From assembly GCF_017168255.1 (NCBI RefSeq), contig NZ_JABFAP010000001.1, forward strand, positions 216,468 through 260,140: 43,673 bases of DNA. The letters run 5' to 3'. This DNA is from Agrococcus sp. KRD186 (GTDB lineage Bacteria; Actinomycetota; Actinomycetes; Actinomycetales; Microbacteriaceae). Below, piece by piece: positions 1 to 7,827 of the stretch (within the stretch, counting starts at the first letter, position 1; every line of letters begins with the position of its first letter). The translations under genes were made by a program, and so were the position numbers. The notes beneath the pieces are model-generated. The model searched no databases. It was not told the DNA's origin and worked only from the letters and a program-made list of their open reading frames with translations.

Positions 1-45
1 GAGCCCGCCCGGCGCCCCGGTGGCGTGCCCATCCATGCCGCTCAT
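1..45 (-). CDS. Start of a third transporter gene (partial), probably the ABC ATP-binding subunit
   Basis: Only the first 15 codons are inside the window. An ATG at 45-43 overlaps the TGA stop (44-42) of the upstream permease in an ATGA arrangement, which suggests translational coupling. A second in-frame ATG lies at 36-34. The visible residues carry no domain signal. The assignment as ATPase is inferred only from the order lipoprotein, permease, next gene, which is usual for FecCD-type importers; the missing part should begin with a Walker A motif. Confidence 0.4.
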   Translation of the reverse strand, partial: MSGMDGHATGAPGGL

Positions 46-1328
46 GTGCGCACTCGCCCGGTGAGCATGAGCGCCGCGAACACCGGAGCGCCGATCAGCG
101 CGGTGACGATGCCGACGGGCAGCTCGCGCGGGTCGAAGGCGGCGCGCGCGACGGTGTCGGCGACCAGCAGCACGATCGCTCCGGCGAGCCCCGAGGCGGG
201 CAGCAGCAGCGCGTGCGAGGAGCCCACCACCAGCCGCACCGCGTGCGGCACCACCAGGCCGATGAAGCCGATCGCGCCCGAGACCGACACCAGCACGCCG
301 GTCACGAGCGCGCACGCCACCAGCAGCACCCAGCGGGTGCGGCGGGCGTCGACGCCGAGCGCCCCGGCCGCGCTGTCGCCGAGCGAGAGCGCATCCAGCA
401 GCCGCCCGCTCACGAGCAGCGGCAGCGCAAGCGCGGCGCCCACCAGCGCGATGAGGGCGCTCTGCCAGCTGATCGAGGCGAGCGAGCCCAGCAGCCACGC
501 CAGGATCTCCCGGTACGCATCGCCGTCGGCCCCCCAGAAGATCACCAGCGAGACGAGGGCCGAGGCGGCGGATGCGACCACGACGCCCGCGAGCACGGTG
601 CGGGTGGGCGTGGCCCCACCCGCCGCGCCCGCGAGGCCGAGTGTCGCCAGCAGCGCCAGCAGCGCGCCGGCGAACGCCGCCACCGGCAGCAGCACGCCGA
701 GTCCGGCGATCAGCACCAGCACCGCGCCGACCGACGCGCCGGAGGAGACGCCCAGCAGGTAGGGGTCGGCGAGCGGGTTGCGCACGAGCGCCTGCATGAC
801 CACGCCGACGATCGCGAGCCCGGCGCCCACCGCGCAGGCGGCGAGCACGCGCGGCAGGCGCAGCTCCACCACGATGGCGTCCTCGATCGCGCTCAGCGGC
901 GTCGTGCCGATGCCCAGCCGCGCGGCGAGCGAGGCGAACGCGTCGGCGGGCGCGATGCCCGCGGCGCCGAAGCACACCGCCGCGAGCGCCGCAGCCAAGA
1001 GCACCGCCCCCAGCGCCGGCAGCGCCCAGCGCCGCGTGCGCGCCACTCCCCGCGCGCCCCGCGCGCGCGCCGCGCCCTCCGCGCTCCGCGCGCCCTCCGC
1101 GCTCCGCGCGCCCTCCGCGCTCCGCGCGCGCCCCAGGTATCGGGCGTGTTGCGCTTCGTCGCCGCGTTCGTGAGCAACCCGCCCTATACCTGCCGCCCGA
1201 GCGGGCGCGTTCGGCCCGGTTCCGGGCGCGAGAGGTGCCGCTTGCGACCGTTCGGTCGGCGGCCGCGAGTCGGTCGGCGGCCGCGAGTCGGCGGCGGCGC
1301 CCGAGGCGCCACGATCGGTTCGCGTCAT
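42..1328 (-). CDS. FecCD-family ABC transporter permease (putative F420-0 transporter permease)
   Basis: From about residue 95 onward this is a typical BtuC/FecCD permease of roughly 330 residues with about nine to ten hydrophobic segments, including family signatures near RNPLADPYLLGVSSGAS and IGFIGLVVPHAVRLVVG. It would move a cofactor- or siderophore-sized ligand across the membrane with the lipoprotein encoded just upstream. The ATG at 1328-1326 overlaps the TGA of that gene. The first 94 codons are low-complexity, made of two 18-bp tandem repeats and a 59-bp dispersed palindrome, so the true start may be a downstream GTG such as 1046-1044, just before the first membrane segment. The F420-0 label comes from the resemblance of the partner lipoprotein and from F420-type neighbours; another cofactor or metal chelate is possible. 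Confidence 0.8.
   Translation of the reverse strand: MTRTDRGASGAAADSRPPTDSRPPTERSQAAPLAPGTGPNAPARAAGIGRVAHERGDEAQHARYLGRARSAEGARSAEGARSAEGAARARGARGVARTRRWALPALGAVLLAAALAAVCFGAAGIAPADAFASLAARLGIGTTPLSAIEDAIVVELRLPRVLAACAVGAGLAIVGVVMQALVRNPLADPYLLGVSSGASVGAVLVLIAGLGVLLPVAAFAGALLALLATLGLAGAAGGATPTRTVLAGVVVASAASALVSLVIFWGADGDAYREILAWLLGSLASISWQSALIALVGAALALPLLVSGRLLDALSLGDSAAGALGVDARRTRWVLLVACALVTGVLVSVSGAIGFIGLVVPHAVRLVVGSSHALLLPASGLAGAIVLLVADTVARAAFDPRELPVGIVTALIGAPVFAALMLTGRVRT
1072..1125. repeat. 18-bp tandem repeat, three perfect copies
   Basis: The unit GCGCCCTCCGCGCTCCGC occurs three times without mismatch. Read on the minus strand in the permease frame it encodes a repeated ARSAEG-type hexapeptide in the low-complexity N-terminal part of the open frame. 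It lies 8 bp from the 59-bp palindrome. Confidence 0.9.
1134..1192. repeat. 59-bp dispersed palindromic repeat, copy 1
   Basis: The element begins CAGGTATCGGGCG and ends CGCCCTATACCTG. Its two arms are imperfect inverted copies (consensus half CAGGTATASGGCG, two variable bases, then TTGC), so it can fold into a long hairpin. Two more copies of exactly 59 bp lie at 25232-25290 and 34023-34081. This copy falls inside the 5' part of the permease open frame, which is one reason to doubt the longest start for that gene. Confidence 0.85.
1252..1287. repeat. 18-bp tandem repeat, two perfect copies
   Basis: TCGGTCGGCGGCCGCGAG is present twice in a row, with a partial third copy following. In the minus-strand permease frame it reads as repeated DSRPPT. 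It is unrelated in sequence to the 18-bp array at 1072-1125 but has the same period. Confidence 0.85.
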
Positions 1329-2449
1329 TCCACGCCCATCGCGCGCACCGCATCCGCCACCGTCTGCGCTGCGGAGACGGTGCCGACGCCCGCCTCGGCC
1401 ATCGGGAACGGCACGACCACGAACCGCTCCTGCTGCACGGCCTCGAGCTGCGCCGTCGCGGCGTTCGCCCGCAGCCGCTCGATCTTCGACTCGGCCGTGT
1501 GCCAGGGGGCGTCGACGAGCACGATCACGTCGGGGTCGCTGGAGGCGAGCGCCTCCCACGACAGGGTCGTCCACGTCTCGTCGATGTCGGCGGCGACGTT
1601 CGTGAGGCCGGCCGCGTCGAGCACGAGCTGCGGGGCGCCCGAACCTGCGCCGACGTAGGGGGCGTCCTCGCCCGAGGAGTACCAGAGGGCGGTCAGCTCG
1701 TCGCCGGCCGCGCCGCCCGCGCCGGCCGCGCCACCCGCGCCGGCCGCGCCGCCCGCGCCGGCCGCACCGCCGCCCGCGCCACCGCGAGCCACCGGCTCGA
1801 CCGCCTCGAGCGCCGCCCGCTGCGACTCGGCCAGCGAGGCCCCGGCCTCGGGCACGCCCAGCACGGCGCCGGCGTCGGCGAACTCGCCGAACAGCGCGTC
1901 CCAGGTGAGCGGCGGCACCTCGGTCGACCAGCAGGCGGCGGGGGAGACCCACGTGGTCACGCCCAGCTGCTGCAGCTGCTCGCGGTCGCCGACCGCCTCG
2001 GGGGCGAAGGCCGACTCCCAGCCCGCCACCACCGCATCCGGCTCGAGATCGAGCACCGCCTCGCGCGAGGGCATGCCCTCGATCGTGGGCGCCTCGATGG
2101 GCGTGCCGTCGGATGCCTCCAGCGGCCCGTCGAGGAAGGCGGTCGTCACGAGGCGGTCGCCCAGGCCCAGCGCCACCACCAGCTCTGCCGCGGTCGACTT
2201 GATCGCCACGATCCGCTCGGCCGGCTGCGCCATCGGCGGCACGCTCACGCCGCAGTCGTCGACGGCAGCTGCGGCCGCAGGGGTCGATCCCGCGCCGGTG
2301 GGCTCGGTGGTCGGCCCGCCGCCGGTCGGCTGCACGCTGCACCCGGTGAGTGCGAGCACGCTGATGACGGATGCGGCGAGCACGCGGGAGCGCAGTCGCG
2401 CGTCGGCGATGAGCACTCGAGCGGGCGAGGTGCGGCGGGTTGCGGGCAT
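1325..2449 (-). CDS. ABC transporter substrate-binding lipoprotein (putative F420-0 binding protein)
   Basis: The 374-residue product starts with a basic N-terminus, a hydrophobic stretch and a lipobox (LTGC near residue 36), so it should be a lipid-anchored extracellular protein. The mature part looks like a TroA/FepB-type periplasmic binding fold: PAERIVAIKSTAAELVVALG near the front, then a second lobe containing WYSSGEDAPYVGAGSGAPQ, a pattern I associate with the putative F420-0 ABC binding-protein family. A Gly/Ala-rich insert (encoded at 1703-1771) sits between the lobes, at the place of the usual linker helix. Its stop overlaps the permease start. It is divergent from the pyrimidine operon, which includes a probable F420-dependent enzyme. 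Confidence 0.8.
   Translation of the reverse strand: MPATRRTSPARVLIADARLRSRVLAASVISVLALTGCSVQPTGGGPTTEPTGAGSTPAAAAAVDDCGVSVPPMAQPAERIVAIKSTAAELVVALGLGDRLVTTAFLDGPLEASDGTPIEAPTIEGMPSREAVLDLEPDAVVAGWESAFAPEAVGDREQLQQLGVTTWVSPAACWSTEVPPLTWDALFGEFADAGAVLGVPEAGASLAESQRAALEAVEPVARGGAGGGAAGAGGAAGAGGAAGAGGAAGDELTALWYSSGEDAPYVGAGSGAPQLVLDAAGLTNVAADIDETWTTLSWEALASSDPDVIVLVDAPWHTAESKIERLRANAATAQLEAVQQERFVVVPFPMAEAGVGTVSAAQTVADAVRAMGVE
1703..1771. repeat. 18-bp tandem repeat coding a Gly/Ala linker
   Basis: About 3.8 copies of GCCGGCCGCGCCGCCCGC with single-base variation. On the minus strand they encode repeated AGGAAG hexapeptides in the middle of the substrate-binding lipoprotein. Arrays of this kind change length easily by replication slippage while keeping frame. 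Confidence 0.85.
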
Positions 2450-2704
2450 CGAAGGGGCCTCCAGGGCAGGCTGACGCGAACGATCGTGCGGTTCGCGCGC
2501 GGAGGTGATGCCCGGCGCGCTTGCAGTCTACCCCTGCGCCGCGGTGCTGGCACCGCGCCGACGGTGCCAGCGGAACGATCCGACCTGCGGTTTTCCCGAG
2601 CGCTCTATAACGTTCGACCCCGCCCCCTACCGCTCGGCGACGGTCTGGGGTTGACTGGCCCTCCGGCGTGTGCCGGACCCCGCGACGAGGAAGTTGAGGA
2701 AAGC
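2450..2704. promoter_or_regulatory. Divergent intergenic region between the lipoprotein gene and the pyrimidine operon
   Basis: 255 bp separate the two divergent start codons. A strong ribosome-binding site, GAGGAAAG, ends two bases before the ATG at 2705. TATAAC at 2606-2611 is a possible -10 element for the rightward operon, but I see no convincing -35 partner and no clear palindromic operator, so the promoter position is uncertain. Confidence 0.4.
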
Positions 2705-3553
2705 ATGACCACAGTTCGTGCAGCGATCACCCAGACGACGTGGACGGGCGACAAGGCGTCGATGCTCGATCGCCACGAGGCGTTCATGCGAGAAGCCGCC
2801 GAGCAGGGCGCGCAGGTCATCTGCTTCCAGGAGCTCTTCTACGGCCCCTACTTCGGCATCACGCAGGACAAGAAGTACTACGACTTCGCCGAGCCGGCCG
2901 ACGGCCCCATCGTGCAGCGCTTCGCGGCGCTCGCGAAGGAGCTGCACATGGTCACGATCCTCCCCATCTACGAGGAGGAGCAGACCGGCGTCTACTACAA
3001 CACCGCGGTCGTCGTCGATGCCGACGGCACGATTCTCGGCAAGTACCGCAAGCACCACCTGCCGCACCTCGACCGCTTCTGGGAGAAGTTCTACTTCCGC
3101 CCCGGCAACCTCGGCTACCCGATGTTCGAGACCGCCGTCGGCAAGGTCGGCGTGCACATCTGCTACGACCGGCACTTCCCCGAGGGCTGGCGCGAGCTCG
3201 GCCTCTCGGGCGCCCAGATCGTCTTCAACCCCAATGCCACCAAGCCCGGCCTGTCGAACCGGCTGTGGGAGGTCGAGGGCCCCGCGGCGGCGGTCGCGAA
3301 CGGCTACTTCGTGCTGCAGCCCAACCGCGTCGCCCGCGAGGACAACGAGTACGGCGAGCTCGCCGTCGACTTCTACGGCACCAGCCAGGTGATCGACCCG
3401 CGCGGCAACTGGGTGGGCGAGCGCGGCTCCGAGACCGACGAGGAGCTGCTGATCCGCGATCTCGACATGGATCTGGTGAAGGAGATGCGCGACGACTGGC
3501 AGTTCTACCGGGATCGCCGGCCCGACTCGTACACCCAGATCGCGAAGCCGTAA
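2705..3553 (+). CDS. Nitrilase-superfamily beta-ureidopropionase / N-carbamoyl amidohydrolase
   Basis: The 282-residue protein hydrolyses a carbamoylated amine, most likely N-carbamoyl-beta-alanine, to beta-alanine, CO2 and ammonia, the third step of reductive pyrimidine breakdown. The nitrilase triad is visible: Glu43 in FQELFYGPYF, Lys116 in KYRKHHLP and Cys153 in HICYDRHFPEG. The length is normal for a bacterial family member and there is no signal peptide, so it is cytoplasmic. It is the first gene of an operon whose next gene, ten bases on, is dihydropyrimidinase, which supports this substrate over a simple nitrile. An N-carbamoyl-D-amino acid hydrolase in a hydantoin pathway is the main alternative. 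Confidence 0.88.
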   Translation: MTTVRAAITQTTWTGDKASMLDRHEAFMREAAEQGAQVICFQELFYGPYFGITQDKKYYDFAEPADGPIVQRFAALAKELHMVTILPIYEEEQTGVYYNTAVVVDADGTILGKYRKHHLPHLDRFWEKFYFRPGNLGYPMFETAVGKVGVHICYDRHFPEGWRELGLSGAQIVFNPNATKPGLSNRLWEVEGPAAAVANGYFVLQPNRVAREDNEYGELAVDFYGTSQVIDPRGNWVGERGSETDEELLIRDLDMDLVKEMRDDWQFYRDRRPDSYTQIAKP

Positions 3554-3563
3554 GGAGCGCACG

Positions 3564-5000
3564 ATGGCAACGACCCTCATCACGGGAGGCACCGTCGTCT
3601 CCGCCACCGGCCGCTCGCTCGCCGACGTGCTCGTCGACGGCGAGACCATCCGCGCCGTGCTCGAGCCCGGCAGCGAGCTGCTCGGCGTCGACCTCAAGCA
3701 GAGCGTCGACGCGGTGGTGGATGCGACCGGCAAGTACGTCATCCCCGGCGGCATCGACGCGCACACGCACATGCAGATGCCCTTCGGCGGCACGGAGGCG
3801 AGCGACACCTTCGAGACCGGCACGCGCGCGGCGGCCTGGGGCGGCACCACCACGATCATCGACTTCGCGATCCAGAAGTACGGCGAGCGGGTGGAGGACG
3901 GCCTGGCCGCCTGGCATGAGAAGGCGGCGGGCAACTGCGCGGTCGACTACGGCTTCCACCAGATCATCGGCGACGTCAACGACGAGTCTCTCCAGGCCAT
4001 GCGCGGCCTGCTCGACGAGGGGGTCTCGAGCTTCAAGCTCTTCATGGCCTACCCCGGCGTGTTCTACTCCGACGACGCGCAGGTGCTGAAGGCCATGCAG
4101 GTCTCGGCCGACACGGGCCTGATGACGATGATGCACGCCGAGAACGGCCCGGCGATCGACGTGCTCGCGCAGCAGCTGCTCGCGCAGGGCAAGACCGACC
4201 CCTACTTCCACGGCATCGCGCGCGCCTGGCAGATGGAGGAGGAGGCGACGCACCGGTCGATCATGCTCGCCAACCTCACCGGCGCCCCGCTCTACGTCGT
4301 GCACGTGAGCGCGAAGCAGGCGGTGGCGCAGATCGCCACGGCCCGCGACGGCGGCCAGAACGTCTTCGGCGAGACCTGCCCGCAGTACCTCTACCTCTCG
4401 CTCGAGGACCAGCTGGGGGCGAAGGGCGATCAGTGGGGCGGCTTCGAGGGCGCCAAGTGGGTGTGCTCGACACCGCTGCGCTCGAAGCACGAGCACCACA
4501 GCGACGAGCTCTGGACGGCGCTGCGCACCAACGACATCCAGATGGTCTCCACCGACCACTGCCCCTTCTGCATGAAGGATCAGAAGGAGCTGGGCCTGGG
4601 CGACTTCTCGAAGATCCCCAACGGCATCGGCTCGGTCGAGCACCGCATGGACCTGCTCTTCCAGGGCGTCGTCGACGGCCACCTCACGCCCGAGCGCTGG
4701 GTCGAGATCACCGCCACCACGCCCGCGCGCATGTTCGGCCTGTATGGCAAGAAGGGCGTCATCCAGCCCGGCGCCGACGCCGACATCGTCGTCTACGACC
4801 CGAAGGGCCACACCTCGATCGGCCTCGAGAAGACCCACCACATGAACATGGACTACTCCGCGTGGGAGGGCTACGAGATCGACGGCCACGTCGACACCGT
4901 GATGAGCCGCGGCCGGGTGATCGTCGATGCGGATGCGTACCTGGGCAAGGCGGGCGACGGTGCGTACGTGCGGCGCGGCCTGAGCCAGTACCTGCTGTGA
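3564..5000 (+). CDS. hydA: Dihydropyrimidinase / D-hydantoinase
   Basis: A 478-residue cyclic amidohydrolase that opens dihydrouracil or dihydrothymine (or 5-substituted hydantoins). The binuclear metal site is complete by eye: His67 and His69 in DAHTHMQMPFGG, the carboxylatable Lys158 in SSFKLFMAYPG, a His in MMHAENG, a His in YVVHVSAKQ and the Asp in STDHCPF. The size and the C-terminal beta-sandwich-type end are normal. It begins ten bases after the ureidopropionase stop, with GGAG just upstream of the ATG. Together with that gene and the later aminotransferase it defines pyrimidine ring degradation. Confidence 0.93.
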   Translation: MATTLITGGTVVSATGRSLADVLVDGETIRAVLEPGSELLGVDLKQSVDAVVDATGKYVIPGGIDAHTHMQMPFGGTEASDTFETGTRAAAWGGTTTIIDFAIQKYGERVEDGLAAWHEKAAGNCAVDYGFHQIIGDVNDESLQAMRGLLDEGVSSFKLFMAYPGVFYSDDAQVLKAMQVSADTGLMTMMHAENGPAIDVLAQQLLAQGKTDPYFHGIARAWQMEEEATHRSIMLANLTGAPLYVVHVSAKQAVAQIATARDGGQNVFGETCPQYLYLSLEDQLGAKGDQWGGFEGAKWVCSTPLRSKHEHHSDELWTALRTNDIQMVSTDHCPFCMKDQKELGLGDFSKIPNGIGSVEHRMDLLFQGVVDGHLTPERWVEITATTPARMFGLYGKKGVIQPGADADIVVYDPKGHTSIGLEKTHHMNMDYSAWEGYEIDGHVDTVMSRGRVIVDADAYLGKAGDGAYVRRGLSQYLL

Positions 5001-5049
5001 CCTGCCCGACACCGCACAGGGCCACCCCGACCCCTCGACCGATCGGAGC

Positions 5050-6105
5050 ATGATGGACTTCGGCGCCGTCTTCCAGACCAACCCGCCCGCGAGCCGCACG
5101 GTGCAGCTCGCGCAGCTCGCCGAGGTGCACGGGTTCGACAACGTGTGGACCTTCGACAGCCACGTGCTGTGGCAGGAGCCCTACGTGATCCACTCGGCCA
5201 TCCTCGCCGCCACCCGGCGGGTGACGGTCGGCCCGTTCGTGACCAACCCGGCGACGCGCGACTGGTCGGTCACCGCATCCGTCTTCGCCACCCTGAACGA
5301 GATGTACGGCAACCGCACGATCTGCGGCATCGGCCGCGGCGACTCGGCGGTGCGCGTCGGCGGCGGCAAGCCCACCACGCTGAAGGACCTGCGCCAGGCG
5401 GTGCACGTGATCCGCGAGCTGGGCTCGAGCCGCGAGGTGGAGGTGGCGGCCGCCGATGGCGAGCCCGTGACGCTGCGACTGCCCTGGTCGCACGGCTCGG
5501 AGCTGCCGGTGTGGGTGGCCGCCTACGGCCCGATGGCGCTCAAGCTCACGGGCGAGGTCGCCGACGGCTTCATCCTGCAGCTGGCCGACCCCGAGATCAC
5601 CGCGTGGATGATCGACCACGTGCGCAGCGCCGCCGACAACGCCGGCCGCGACCCGATGTCGATCAAGATCTGCGTCGCCGGGCCCGCCTACGTGGGCGAC
5701 GACATCGCCCACCAGCGCGAGCAGTCGCGCTGGTTCGGCGGCATGGTCGGCAACCACGTGGCCGACATCGTCGAGCGCTACGGCACGTCCGCCGGCACCG
5801 ACGGCGAGGCGGGCGCGATCCCGAAGGACCTGGCCGACTACATCGAGCAGCGCGAGGGCTACGACTACAACTCGCACGGCAAGGCCGACAACGACCACGT
5901 CGACTTCGTGCCGGATGCGATCGTCGACCGCTTCTGCGTGCTCGGCAGCGCCGACGACCACATCGAGAAGCTCACGCGCCTGAAGGAGCTCGGCGTCGAC
6001 CAGTTCGCCGCCTACGTCATGCACGACGACAAGGAGGAGACGCTGCGCCAGTACGGCGAGCGCATCATCCCGGCGCTGCGCGAGCACACCGCGGCCAGGT
6101 CGTGA
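5050..6105 (+). CDS. LLM-class (luciferase-like) flavin/F420-dependent oxidoreductase
   Basis: The 351-residue protein has the TIM-barrel luciferase-like pattern: N-terminal FGAVFQTNPPAS, a WTFDSHVLW segment after strand 2, a GPFVTNPATRDW strand and an NRTICGIGRGDSAVR phosphate-binding region, ending with a conserved barrel helix. I associate it with the F420-type subfamily that occurs beside dihydropyrimidinase genes. The electron donor cannot be told from sequence alone. It sits between hydA and the importer genes, so it probably acts on a pyrimidine or its reduced form; the operon has no recognisable dihydropyrimidine dehydrogenase. The start is ATG 5050 or the adjacent ATG 5053; GGAG at 5045-5048 is better spaced for the second. 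Confidence 0.85.
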   Translation: MMDFGAVFQTNPPASRTVQLAQLAEVHGFDNVWTFDSHVLWQEPYVIHSAILAATRRVTVGPFVTNPATRDWSVTASVFATLNEMYGNRTICGIGRGDSAVRVGGGKPTTLKDLRQAVHVIRELGSSREVEVAAADGEPVTLRLPWSHGSELPVWVAAYGPMALKLTGEVADGFILQLADPEITAWMIDHVRSAADNAGRDPMSIKICVAGPAYVGDDIAHQREQSRWFGGMVGNHVADIVERYGTSAGTDGEAGAIPKDLADYIEQREGYDYNSHGKADNDHVDFVPDAIVDRFCVLGSADDHIEKLTRLKELGVDQFAAYVMHDDKEETLRQYGERIIPALREHTAARS

Positions 6106-6109
6106 CTCC

Positions 6110-6985
6110 TTGCGGCTGAGCAGCAGGCAGACCCGGGCGATCGGCTTCGGCGCGCTCGGCGTGCTCTCGCTGGCCGTGCTCTGGGAGGGCTACAAGCTGC
6201 TCGGGCCCGCCGAGGGCATCTCGATCGGCGAGACCGTGCTGCTGCCGCGCACCACCGAGCTGGCGATGCCGCACGTGTGGGACTCGGTGGCGCGCGCCTT
6301 CCAGCCGGCCTCGAGCGCCAGCGACGAGCTGGTGATCGTGGCGGTCGCGCAGGCGGCGGCCTCGACGCTCGGCATCGCGGGCGTCGGCATGCTGCTGGGC
6401 GCGGTGGTGGGCGTGCTGCTGGCGCTGCTGATGCAGCGCTTCCTGCTCGCCGACCGTGCCGTGCTGCCCTGGCTCATCCTCAGCCAGACCGTGCCGCTGA
6501 TCGCGCTGGCACCCCTGGTGGTGGCGTGGGGCGGCAGGCTGCAGCTCGGGCCGTTCGAATGGGAGCGGTGGATGAGCGTGGCGGTGATCGCCTCCTACCT
6601 GGCCTTCTTCCCGGTCGCGATCGGCACGCTGCGGGGGCTCCGCAGCCCCGAGCAGGCGCACCTCGACCTCTTCCGCGCGCAGGGCGCCGGCTGGTGGAAG
6701 ACGCTGCGCTACCTGCGGCTGCCGGCAGCGGTGCCGCACCTGCTGGCCGCGCTGCGGCTGGGCACGGCGACGGCCATCATCGGCACCGTCGTGGCCGAGG
6801 TCTCCACCGGCGCCCGCGGCGGCATCGGCAGGCTGATCGTCGAGTACGCCCAGTCGGGCTCCTCCGATCCCGCGAAGGCGTGGGCGCCGATCGCCGGCGC
6901 CGTCGTGCTCGGGCTCGTCGCGGCGGGCGCCGTCGCACTCGCGGGGCTGCTGCTCCACAACTACCGAAGAGCGGAGGCGCGATGA
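6110..6985 (+). CDS. ABC transporter permease, NitT/TauT type (first of two)
   Basis: A 291-residue inner-membrane protein with about six hydrophobic helices and a BPD_transp_1 EAA-type loop around FRAQGAGWWKTLRYLRLPAAVPHLLAA (split here by position: the loop starts near residue 185). It begins with a rare TTG codon four bases after the preceding stop, without a good ribosome-binding site, so translation probably depends on coupling to the upstream gene. It ends in an ATGA overlap with the ATPase gene. It pairs with the second permease at 7824-8663 to form a heterodimeric channel for a pyrimidine or related nitrogen compound. Confidence 0.85.
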   Translation: MRLSSRQTRAIGFGALGVLSLAVLWEGYKLLGPAEGISIGETVLLPRTTELAMPHVWDSVARAFQPASSASDELVIVAVAQAAASTLGIAGVGMLLGAVVGVLLALLMQRFLLADRAVLPWLILSQTVPLIALAPLVVAWGGRLQLGPFEWERWMSVAVIASYLAFFPVAIGTLRGLRSPEQAHLDLFRAQGAGWWKTLRYLRLPAAVPHLLAALRLGTATAIIGTVVAEVSTGARGGIGRLIVEYAQSGSSDPAKAWAPIAGAVVLGLVAAGAVALAGLLLHNYRRAEAR

Positions 6986-7827
6986 GCGCGGTCGAGGTCG
7001 AAGCCGTCACGAAGGTGTTCGAGACCCGCACAGACTCGGTGCGGGCGCTCGACGAGGTGAGCCTGACCGTCGCAGACGGCGAGTTCGTGGCGCTGATCGG
7101 GCCGTCGGGCTGTGGCAAGTCGACGCTCATGCGGCTGATCGCCGACCTCGACGAGCCGAGCGCCGGCGAGGTGCGGGTCTTCGGCATGCCCGCCCGCCAG
7201 GCGCGCCTCGAGCGCGCCTACGGCATCGCCTTCCAGCAGGCGGGCCTGCTGCCGTGGCGCACCGTGCGCGCCAACGTCGAGCTCCCGCTCGAGCTGCACG
7301 GCGCATCCGCCGCCGCACGCAGGGCGCGGGCCGACGAGCTGGTCGAGCTGGTGGGGCTGGGCGACTTCGCCGACCACCACCCCGATCAGCTCTCCGGCGG
7401 CATGCAGCAGCGCGTCGCGATCGCCCGCTCGCTCGCCGAGCACCCGCGGCTGCTGCTGATGGACGAGCCCTTCGGCGCCCTCGACGAGATGACCCGCGAG
7501 CGGCTGCAGGGCGAGCTGCTGCGCATCCGCACCGAGACGGGCGCGGCGGTCGTCTTCGTCACCCACTCGATCCCGGAGGCGGTCTTCCTCGCCGACCGGG
7601 TGGTGGTGATGAGCCCGCGGCCCGGCCGCATCACCGAGATCGTCGACATCGACCGGCCGGATGCGTCGGCCGACCCCGAGTCGATGCGAGAGTCGGATGC
7701 GTTCTTCCGCTCGGTCACGGCGGTGCGGGAGGCGCTCCACGGTCGTGACACCGCTGCCGAGCGCGGCGCTACGGCGAGCGGCGCTACGGCGCCCGAGGCC
7801 GCGGCGAGGGGGGTCGAGACGCGATGA
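6982..7827 (+). CDS. ABC transporter ATP-binding protein, NitT/TauT/SsuB type
   Basis: The 281-residue ATPase has Walker A GPSGCGKST (about residues 37-45), the signature LSGGMQQR, Walker B LLLMDEP with FGALDEMTR as D-loop, and the switch His in VTHSIPEA. It overlaps the permease genes on both sides by four bases, so all three are translationally coupled. The final 30 residues or so are Ala/Gly/Thr-rich with a short duplicated RGATASGATA-like segment and look like a dispensable tail. It powers import of the ligand bound by the lipoprotein encoded at 8719. Confidence 0.92.
   Translation: MSAVEVEAVTKVFETRTDSVRALDEVSLTVADGEFVALIGPSGCGKSTLMRLIADLDEPSAGEVRVFGMPARQARLERAYGIAFQQAGLLPWRTVRANVELPLELHGASAAARRARADELVELVGLGDFADHHPDQLSGGMQQRVAIARSLAEHPRLLLMDEPFGALDEMTRERLQGELLRIRTETGAAVVFVTHSIPEAVFLADRVVVMSPRPGRITEIVDIDRPDASADPESMRESDAFFRSVTAVREALHGRDTAAERGATASGATAPEAAARGVETR

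Noticed and set aside
1072-1287. CRISPR-like array in the repeat-rich permease 5' region
   Set aside because: The repeats are contiguous 18-bp units without spacers and no cas genes are present.
213-1658. Long plus-strand frames opposite the transporter genes, and similar long antisense frames throughout the window
   Set aside because: They are shadows caused by high GC content, are rich in Arg, Ala and Pro, show no family motifs, and oppose genes with clear domains.
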